Assembly: GCA_946537585.1 (NCBI GenBank)
Contig: CAMNFX010000074.1
Location: 1-6,762 of the forward strand
Direction of reading: 5' to 3'
DNA from: an uncultured Lachnospiraceae bacterium
GTDB taxonomy: Bacteria > Bacillota > Clostridia > Lachnospirales > Lachnospiraceae
DNA: 6,762 nt
Part shown: in pieces, positions 1-4,312 of the stretch
How the letters are laid out: each line of letters starts with the position of its first letter
Numbering within the stretch: position 1 is the first letter of the stretch
The notes under the pieces: model-generated
Told to the model about the DNA's origin: nothing
Databases searched by the model: none
Seen by the model: the letters and a program-made list of their open reading frames with translations, nothing else
Translations under genes and position numbers: made by a program

Positions 1-552
1 ATGAGCATGGATTTGTTCACATATGAAGATAATTCGATCCTGCGGAGCGTTATCCGCGGGATCGTTTATGTGATCGTACTGATCTCCCTGGCATGGTTTT
101 TGGTCTATGCCTTCATGGGTCAGACGATCATCAACGGGCAGAGCATGTCGCCGGTCTTAAGCGCAGAGGATGTATGCCTTGTAGACAGGCTGAAATATGA
201 CTTGAGCCGGCCCGACCGCTTTGACATCGTGCTGTTTGAACGGGCTGACTCTGAGAAGCTCAATGTGAAGCGCGTTGTCGGATTGCCCGGAGAGACTCTG
301 CAGATCATGAACGGCGTGATCTTCATCAACGGCGAGAAGCTCCTCGATGAAAGGATCGGCAGCATCAGCCTTGCGGGCATTGCGGAGAATGTAGTCGAGC
401 TCGGAAAGGACGAATACTTTGTTCTCGGAGACAATGCCGATTCCTCCGAAGACAGCCGATTTCCCAATATAGGCAACGTAAAACGGCGGTCGATCAAGGG
501 GAAGCTCTGGATGAAGATCCGGCCCGTCAGTGAGATCGGGCTGCTGAAGTAA
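1..552 (+). CDS. lepB: Signal peptidase I
   Basis: Membrane-anchored serine protease that cleaves N-terminal signal peptides from proteins exported by Sec or Tat. The 183-residue product has a short N-terminal segment, one hydrophobic membrane span at about residues 19-39, and then the extracytoplasmic catalytic domain. The family signatures are visible: GQSMSP with the presumed nucleophile Ser48, KRVVGLPGE with the presumed general base Lys90, and the C-terminal box GDNADSSEDSR at 143-153. That box usually reads GDNR at its start, so the Ala at 146 is a small deviation. Length is normal for the single-span Gram-positive (Sip) type. The ATG is the first base of the window, so no ribosome binding site can be seen, and a start further upstream cannot be excluded, although the protein looks complete. 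It lies 104 bases before the preferred rbgA start, as expected for the rplS-lepB-rbgA-rnhB order of Clostridia. Confidence 0.96.
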   Translation: MSMDLFTYEDNSILRSVIRGIVYVIVLISLAWFLVYAFMGQTIINGQSMSPVLSAEDVCLVDRLKYDLSRPDRFDIVLFERADSEKLNVKRVVGLPGETLQIMNGVIFINGEKLLDERIGSISLAGIAENVVELGKDEYFVLGDNADSSEDSRFPNIGNVKRRSIKGKLWMKIRPVSEIGLLK

Positions 553-656
553 GGAAGCTGCTTTATCGGCAACCTGCCTGCTCCCCAAAAAAGCATGGAA
601 ACATCGCTTTGTCTGTTATGTCAGGTGGGCGGCAAGAAAAAGCGAAACAGGAAACT

Positions 657-1586
657 ATGGCGATACAGAACTGGTATCCCGGGCACATGACCCGGGCAAG
701 ACGAAAAATAGAAGCGGACTTAAAGCTGGTGGACCTCGTGATCGAGCTGCTTGATGCGAGGGCGCCTTATGCTACGCAGAATCCTGACATCCGCCGTCTC
801 TGTAAGGATAAGCAGAGGCTGGTGCTGCTCAACAAATCCGACCTTGCAGACAGCAAGGTGACGGCTCTGTGGATCGACAGCTTCAAAGCGGAGGGTGCGA
901 GCTGCATTGCCTTAGACAGCAGGAAGCGCGACAGCATCGACCGGATCCGCAAGGCGACAGAGCTGCTTGCAAAGGAAAAGCGCGAGCGGGATCAACGCCG
1001 CGGGATCACGGGGCTGAGGCCTTTAAAGGCCATGATCTTAGGAATCCCGAATGTCGGAAAGTCGACCTTCATCAATTCGATGCTCGGCAAAGCCTCCGCG
1101 AAGACAGGAAACAAACCGGGCGTTACGCGCGGCAACCAGTGGGTCAATGTCAACAATGAACTGCTCCTTCTGGATACGCCCGGCGTGCTCTGGCCGAAGT
1201 TCGACGATCAGCATACGGCAGAGGCGCTGGCGGAGATCGGGGCCATCAGCGATGATGTTTTTAACCATGAGGACCTGGTGATCCGGCTGCTTGGCGTACT
1301 GAACCGGGACTATCAGGAGCAGCTGTTTACGCGCTACGAGATCACAGAGGAAGCGCTCGCACAGAAGCTTTCCGAAAACGAAGCCCTCGCGAGTACAACA
1401 CTTGGAGTGGAGCCGGAGCCGCTGGCGCTTTTGGATCTGATCGCGGCAAAACGCGGCGCGATCAAAAAGGGCGGCGTACCGGATTACGCAAGGGCTGCCA
1501 AACTCGTGATCGATGATTTCAGGAGCGGCAGGATCGGACAGATCTCACTTGAAAGACCCGGTACAATAGAAAGCACCTTAGGGTGA
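657..1586 (+). CDS. rbgA: Ribosome biogenesis GTPase RbgA (YlqF), circularly permuted
   Basis: GTPase required for late assembly of the 50S ribosomal subunit in Bacillus subtilis; the homologue here should act on pre-50S particles in the cytoplasm. The GTPase motifs are in the permuted order of the YlqF/YawG family: G4 (NKSD, residues 59-62) comes first, followed by G1 (GIPNVGKST, 129-137), a G2-like threonine in the GNKPGVTRG segment, and G3 (DTPG, 173-176). A C-terminal helical ANTAR-like RNA-binding region follows. The frame is open upstream to a TTG at 609 and an ATG at 618, but the ATG at 657 is preferred. It gives MAIQNWYPGHMTRAR, matching the usual family N-terminus, and has AGGA at 649-652, although the spacing is short. 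The product is then 309 residues, somewhat longer than the roughly 280 of the B. subtilis protein. The neighbouring rnhB is the usual partner in Firmicutes. Confidence 0.95.
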   Translation: MAIQNWYPGHMTRARRKIEADLKLVDLVIELLDARAPYATQNPDIRRLCKDKQRLVLLNKSDLADSKVTALWIDSFKAEGASCIALDSRKRDSIDRIRKATELLAKEKRERDQRRGITGLRPLKAMILGIPNVGKSTFINSMLGKASAKTGNKPGVTRGNQWVNVNNELLLLDTPGVLWPKFDDQHTAEALAEIGAISDDVFNHEDLVIRLLGVLNRDYQEQLFTRYEITEEALAQKLSENEALASTTLGVEPEPLALLDLIAAKRGAIKKGGVPDYARAAKLVIDDFRSGRIGQISLERPGTIESTLG

Positions 1587-1800
1587 AACCGGTTTTCAGC
1601 CTGGAGATGAACGGTTCCTGCGTGCGTTTGCAGCACCTCCATGTGATAAATTACGTCACACTTTATCTCAAAGAAAGATAATTCAGCATACAGAGCAAAT
1701 CGGAATCCCTGTAAACACCAGGGAAGATGCAAAAGCAATGGCATTCAGCTTTGTTGAATGAATGATTCGGCTGAGATCGGTAAGTATACATAACGGAAAA
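1587..1800. other. rbgA-rnhB intergenic region with small inverted repeats
   Basis: No convincing gene or rho-independent terminator is seen here. Two small structures are directly visible. The first is a set of three GATAA-type motifs in alternating orientation: GATAAA at 1645-1650, TTTATC at 1662-1667 and AGATAA at 1676-1681. The middle copy could pair with either neighbour, and TGTGA (1642-1646) could also pair with TCACA (1656-1660). The second is TCCCTG (1706-1711) with CAGGGA (1719-1724), a 6-bp stem with a 7-base loop that is not followed by a T tract. GGAAAA at 1795-1800 is the likely ribosome binding site of rnhB. The gap is long for genes that are normally tightly linked, so a promoter or mRNA-processing site here is possible but unproven. 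Confidence 0.35.
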
Positions 1801-1805
1801 ATGAA

Positions 1806-2582
1806 ATGACTTCAGAAGAAAGACAGCAGAAAAGAGCGGCAGCAGAGCTTTTAAAACGGGAAAAGGCGCAAAAGAAGCTTCAAAAGGAGCAGGAACGGCT
1901 ATCCGGCATGTGGCAGGTCCAGAAGGAGCTCACCGGTTCATCCCGTTTTGTGTTCGGCATCGATGAGGCCGGGCGCGGACCCTTGTGCGGACCGGTAGTC
2001 GCAGGCTGCTGCATCCTGCCCGGGGATGCGGAGATCTTATATCTCAATGACTCCAAAAAGCTCTCGGAAGCAAAGCGGGAAGCGCTCTATGAGGAGATCG
2101 TGCGAACGGCTCTCGCATTTGGCATCGGGATCGTGGGACCGGAGCGGATCGATGAGATCAATATCCTGCAGGCGACCTTTGAAGCCATGCGGGCGGCATT
2201 TGAGGAATGCACGGCCCTTTATCATAACCGTCATATTGAGGATCTCAAGCTCCGCGGTGAAAGCCTCAGCATGAATGTGCTGGACGATATCCCTTCCGCG
2301 GGGGATTCCCTTGTGCTCGTGGATGGCGATAAGATGATCCCCGGACTGGAATGGCGGCAGAAAGCCGTGATCGGAGGCGACGCAAAATGCCCTTCGATCT
2401 CTGCGGCTTCGATCCTGGCAAAGGTTACAAGGGACCGCATTCTTCTGGAGTATGACCGTGAGTATCCGCAGTACGGATTCGCGCAGCATAAAGGCTACGG
2501 GACAAAGCAGCACATGGATGCCATCCGGGAGTTCGGTCTGCTTCCGATCCACCGCCGGAGCTTCCTGAAGAAATTCTGCTGA
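1806..2582 (+). CDS. rnhB: Ribonuclease HII
   Basis: Cytoplasmic endonuclease that cuts the RNA strand of RNA:DNA hybrids and incises at single ribonucleotides misincorporated in DNA. The 258-residue product has a Lys/Glu/Arg/Gln-rich, probably helical N-terminal extension (about residues 1-45), then the RNase HII core opening with GIDEAGRGPLCGPVVAG (51-67). Further family motifs are NDSKKLS, VDGDK, the SAASILAKVTRD block, and the C-terminal YGFAQHKGYGT. By family pattern the metal-binding DEDD set should be Asp53, Glu54, Asp173 and Asp210, and all are present. Bacillus RnhB is of similar size with an N-terminal extension, so the protein appears complete. The ATG at 1806 follows GGAAAA with 8 bases between GGA and the start. 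A two-codon ORF (ATG AAA TGA, 1801-1809) overlaps this start but is probably incidental. The gene sits after rbgA as in many Firmicutes. Confidence 0.97.
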   Translation: MTSEERQQKRAAAELLKREKAQKKLQKEQERLSGMWQVQKELTGSSRFVFGIDEAGRGPLCGPVVAGCCILPGDAEILYLNDSKKLSEAKREALYEEIVRTALAFGIGIVGPERIDEINILQATFEAMRAAFEECTALYHNRHIEDLKLRGESLSMNVLDDIPSAGDSLVLVDGDKMIPGLEWRQKAVIGGDAKCPSISAASILAKVTRDRILLEYDREYPQYGFAQHKGYGTKQHMDAIREFGLLPIHRRSFLKKFC

Positions 2583-2650
2583 TGGAAAGTATGATGTCCT
2601 TTCTATCGGGTACAGTTTATACAGCAATACGAAATGATTCAGAATAATTT

Positions 2651-3190
2651 ATGACTTATCATTCAAAACAGGACTGCGGGAACTCTGCCGGCGGGGAAAA
2701 TGAAAACCCAAGGAATGAAGCGGAAGGACATGAGCCTTCATCTGCGCCCCGGAACAAGCCGGCAGGGTATGAGCATTCATCTGTACCCCGTAACAAAGCC
2801 GCGCAGGGGAAGGAACCCGCTGCGAGGAACAAGCGAAAGACCGGGGCTTATTATGAAGCAGTTGCGGCACGCTTTCTGGAACTTCAGGGGTACCGGGTGA
2901 TCGAGCGGAACTTTCGCTGCCGTACGGGCGAGATCGATATCATAGCCCTTGACAAGACGGATCATGCCCTCTGCTTTGTGGAGGTCAAATACCGCAGCAG
3001 CATAAAGTACGGGTATCCCGGCGAAGCGGTGGGTGCCGCAAAGCAGCGCAGCATCATCGGCGTGTCGCAGTATTATATGCTGACGCACCGCAGGGATTTC
3101 CGCCCGGATATACGCGTGCGCTATGACGTGGTGGAGATCCTGGGAGATAAGATCCGGATCTTAAAGAATGCCTTCGGCGCCGGATATTAA
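2651..3190 (+). CDS. yraN: YraN/UPF0102 family nuclease-fold protein with N-terminal repeat extension
   Basis: The C-terminal part, from about residue 64, is a clear UPF0102/YraN domain, whose fold is related to PD-(D/E)xK endonucleases; its exact role is not settled. Visible motifs are TGAYYEAVAARFLELQGY (Glu69), RNFRCRTGEIDIIALD (Glu94, Asp96) and CFVEVKYRS (Glu111, Lys113), the expected metal-site pattern. The family is usually about 120 residues, but this product has 179. The extra 60 or so residues are hydrophilic, apparently disordered, and contain a 13-residue tandem repeat. The start is constrained: an in-frame TAA at 2645-2647 blocks any upstream start. Residues 2-70 also contain no Met, Leu or Ile codon and only one Val (GTA), so no standard internal start precedes the core. 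No good Shine-Dalgarno sequence precedes 2651, so translation may be weak or coupled to rnhB 68 bases upstream. Family identity is sure; biochemical function is inferred. Confidence 0.92.
   Translation: MTYHSKQDCGNSAGGENENPRNEAEGHEPSSAPRNKPAGYEHSSVPRNKAAQGKEPAARNKRKTGAYYEAVAARFLELQGYRVIERNFRCRTGEIDIIALDKTDHALCFVEVKYRSSIKYGYPGEAVGAAKQRSIIGVSQYYMLTHRRDFRPDIRVRYDVVEILGDKIRILKNAFGAGY
2726..2803 (+). repeat. 39-bp tandem repeat inside yraN 5' end (two main copies)
   Basis: Two adjacent 39-base copies (2726-2764 and 2765-2803) agree at 29 of 39 positions by hand count and encode GHEPSSAPRNKPA and GYEHSSVPRNKAA. A shortened, diverged third copy follows (GKEP..ARNK, residues 53-61). The preceding ENPRNEA (residues 18-24) resembles the PRNKxA end of the unit, which suggests an older, more degraded copy. 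Unit length is a multiple of three, so copy-number change would preserve the reading frame. Confidence 0.8.
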
Positions 3191-3324
3191 ACTATTATGT
3201 TCAGCATTCAGCCTCATATCGGCTGCAACACCGGGAGTCTGTTTTACCATGCGTATGGCACACCCCGAATATCTTTCACTTTTGCAAGCTCATAGGATAA
3301 ACTGTCAGGATGCATTCGGACAAA
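3191..3324. other. Gap after yraN, nothing firm
   Basis: Together with the repeat element that follows, this forms the longest gap of the window (377 bases). In this first part I see only a short stem, CAGCC (3209-3213) with GGCTG (3221-3225) around a 7-base loop, placed 18 bases after the yraN stop. It lacks an adjacent T tract, so it is at best a weak terminator. No promoter with good -35 and -10 boxes was recognised. Confidence 0.4.
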
Positions 3325-3377
3325 TCATCAGATGAGTTGCCCGACAAATGGGCAGTTTTCCATGAGCTACGCGCTTT

Positions 3378-3512
3378 CTACGCGAAAAATCGCTCCGAAA
3401 TCGCTTCAAACATTCGGAATCCGCTCATTTTTCGAAGAAAAATGGCTACTTCCTCATGTTTGGCGGGACCCATGAACATAAAATTGCAAGTACACTTGCA
3501 ATCTTTGTTCAT
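3378..3512 (-). CDS. Candidate small ORF of 44 aa inside the repeat element
   Basis: Reading on the minus strand from the ATG at 3512-3510 gives a 44-residue product starting MNKDCKCTCNFMFMGPAKH and ending ISERFFA, with a stop at 3380-3378. AAGGG lies just upstream on the minus strand (complement of 3517-3521) at a short but usable distance. Three cysteines sit in a DCKCTC pattern at residues 5-9, and the middle is rich in Met, Phe and charged residues. I recognise no domain. It lies entirely inside an inverted-repeat element, where ORFs can arise by chance from the palindromes, so it may not be translated. It runs against all the neighbouring genes. Confidence 0.22.
   Translation of the reverse strand: MNKDCKCTCNFMFMGPAKHEEVAIFLRKMSGFRMFEAISERFFA
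3426..3444. repeat. Perfect 8-bp inverted repeat with 3-base centre
   Basis: CATTTTTC (3426-3433) and GAAAAATG (3437-3444) are exact reverse complements around GAA. This is one of the internal hairpins of the 3325-3533 element. It lacks the GC-rich stem expected of a rho-independent terminator. Confidence 0.8.
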
Positions 3513-3519
3513 TTGTCCC
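3465..3519. repeat. Long interrupted hairpin upstream of recU
   Basis: Three nested arms pair in register: GGGAC (3465-3469) with GTCCC (3515-3519), ATGAACA (3472-3478) with TGTTCAT (3506-3512), and ATTGCAAGT (3483-3491) with ACTTGCAAT (3494-3502) around AC. That gives 21 base pairs separated by small internal loops of 2/2 and 4/3 bases. No T tract follows on either strand, so it is not a classical terminator. It ends 48 bases before the recU start and would lie in the recU 5' leader if transcription enters from upstream. Confidence 0.8.
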
Positions 3520-3552
3520 TTAGCTCATCAGATAAAGACAGGGTGAAATATC

Positions 3553-3558
3553 AGGAGG
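3553..3558 (+). promoter_or_regulatory. Strong ribosome binding site of recU
   Basis: AGGAGG, a full Shine-Dalgarno consensus, lies 9 bases before the ATG at 3568 and fixes the recU start. It is the strongest such site in the window and lies just outside the right end of the hairpin-rich element. Confidence 0.85.
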
Positions 3559-3567
3559 GATAGAAAA

Positions 3568-4119
3568 ATGTCGACCTGGGGCGGTCATGGACTCAGAGGC
3601 TCTACGCTGGAGGACATGATCAACAGAACCAATGAGGCGTATCGCGCCCGGGGACTTGCTTTGATCCAGAAGATCCCCACACCGATCACGCCGGTGGAAA
3701 TGAATAAATCCCGGCAGATCACGCTCGCCTATTTTGACCAGAAATCGACGGTCGATTATATCGGCGTGATCCAGGAGGTCCCGGTTTGCTTTGACGCAAA
3801 GGAATGCGCGACGGATACATTTCCCTTACAGAACGTGCATGAGCATCAGATCGAGTTCATGCGGGATTTTGAAAAGCAGGGCGGAGTCGCGTTTTTTGTG
3901 CTGTTTTATACGACACGCAACAAAATGTACTACATGACCTTCGAGGAGATGGATAAATTCTGGAAAAGAATGGAAAACGGAGGCAGAAAGTCCTTTCGCT
4001 TTGAAGAATTAGAAGATATAATAGAGGTCGTCCGTCAGGGGGAGTTTTTATGTCATTATCTGACGGGCTTTGCGGCGGATGTGGCGTCGAGGCCAACAAG
4101 GGATACAGAATCCCTCTGA
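3568..4119 (+). CDS. recU: Holliday junction resolvase RecU
   Basis: Firmicute-type endonuclease that resolves four-way DNA junctions in recombination and repair, working with RecA and RuvAB. The N-terminus MSTWGGHGLRGSTLEDMINRTN matches the family opening (RG..LE..IN.TN). The central catalytic region reads KSTVDYIGV (59-67) and VCFDAKE (73-79), followed by HEHQIEFMRDFEKQGGVAFFVL, the conserved HxxQ and GG segment. The PD-(D/E)xK site by pattern is Asp63, Asp76 and Lys78; B. subtilis RecU has Glu at the equivalent of Asp76, an acidic-for-acidic change. The later KFWKR and GGRKSFRFEEL blocks also fit. At 183 residues it is a little shorter than the B. subtilis protein (about 206), with a short, less conserved C-terminus. 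In Bacillus the gene pairs with a penicillin-binding protein gene; here it stands between yraN and leuS. Confidence 0.95.
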   Translation: MSTWGGHGLRGSTLEDMINRTNEAYRARGLALIQKIPTPITPVEMNKSRQITLAYFDQKSTVDYIGVIQEVPVCFDAKECATDTFPLQNVHEHQIEFMRDFEKQGGVAFFVLFYTTRNKMYYMTFEEMDKFWKRMENGGRKSFRFEELEDIIEVVRQGEFLCHYLTGFAADVASRPTRDTESL

Positions 4120-4172
4120 CCGATAAGGACGGGGTGCCCTGGATACGCGTGGCGCTTCATCTGATCAGTTGA
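4050..4172 (+). CDS. Candidate small ORF of 40 aa overlapping recU 3' end
   Basis: An ATG at 4050 opens a 40-codon frame, shifted relative to recU, that overlaps the last 70 bases of recU and stops with TGA at 4170-4172. AGGGGGAG (4037-4044) precedes it at good spacing. The product starts MSLSDGLCGGCGVEANKGY and ends PWIRVALHLIS, with a CxxC pair at residues 8-11. No known domain is recognised. The overlap and the purine-rich site would suit translational coupling to recU. However, recU's own coding constraint can produce such purine runs by chance, and part of the ORF may be a shadow. The portion beyond the recU stop (4120-4172) is the informative part, and its codons look reasonable. Confidence 0.3.
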   Translation: MSLSDGLCGGCGVEANKGYRIPLTDKDGVPWIRVALHLIS

Positions 4173-4312
4173 AGCTTCTTTATACAGATCGTTCAAAGCG
4201 GTGCAGGACAGATACAGGATTTTAGCCGGCCGGCAGCAATGATGGGATGAGCATGAATAGGCATGCTTAAGAAAGGCAGGCTGTCAACAGGCGGGCATAC
4301 AGGAGAAGATAT
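4173..4312. other. leuS upstream region
   Basis: A short leader holding GCCGGCCGGC (4225-4234, a perfect 10-base palindrome) and the hairpin AGCATG/CATGCT (4250-4267, 6-base loop). Neither is followed by a T tract. The conserved T-box element (GGGTGGNACCGCG) that often controls aminoacyl-tRNA synthetase genes in Firmicutes was looked for and is not present here. AGGAG at 4301-4305 is the leuS ribosome binding site. No clear promoter was recognised. Confidence 0.45.

Larger units (their letters stand above)
3325..3533. repeat. MITE-like or structured intergenic repeat element
   Basis: About 209 bases, visibly richer in A/T than the flanking genes and packed with inverted repeats. The ends are imperfect inverted repeats. 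ATCAGATGAG (3327-3336) pairs with CTCATCAGAT (3524-3533) with one mismatch, and GACAAATG (3343-3350) pairs perfectly with CATTTGTC (3510-3517); the six bases between the two blocks do not match. TCATCAGAT also occurs as a direct repeat at both ends (3325-3333 and 3525-3533), exactly 200 bases apart, which could be a target-site duplication or a consequence of the near-palindromic end. Inside are the hairpin TGCCC/GGGCA (3338-3354), the palindrome at 3426-3444 and the long hairpin at 3465-3519. No transposase is encoded. The structure fits a non-autonomous mobile repeat, but a cis-regulatory RNA leader of recU is an alternative. I have a vague impression of similar segments in Lachnospiraceae genomes, which is not verified. 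Confidence 0.55.

Noticed and set aside
609..656. Upstream TTG/ATG starts for rbgA
   Set aside because: They add 13-16 residues not expected in the family, while the ATG at 657 gives the conserved IQNWYPGHM opening.
1801..1809. Two-codon ORF (ATG AAA TGA) overlapping the rnhB start as a minimal regulatory uORF
   Set aside because: The ribosome binding site is spaced better for rnhB itself; such short overlaps are common by chance.
2616..2624. TTTATACAG before yraN, repeated before leuS at 4179-4187, as shared -10 boxes
   Set aside because: No matching -35 boxes at suitable spacing, and 9-base repeats are expected by chance in a window of this size.
2700..2900. 66-codon + strand ORF inside yraN preceded by GGGGA
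   Set aside because: It is out of frame with a clearly conserved domain and the purine run is too close to the ATG; its own repeat pattern simply mirrors the yraN tandem repeat.
3209..3225. Possible terminator after yraN
   Set aside because: The stem is only 5 bp with a 7-base loop and no T tract directly follows.
3310..3546. 78-codon + strand ORF between yraN and recU
   Set aside because: It lies across the inverted-repeat element, has no proper ribosome binding site (only CAGG abutting the ATG), runs into the region just before the recU ribosome binding site, and its composition follows the palindromes.
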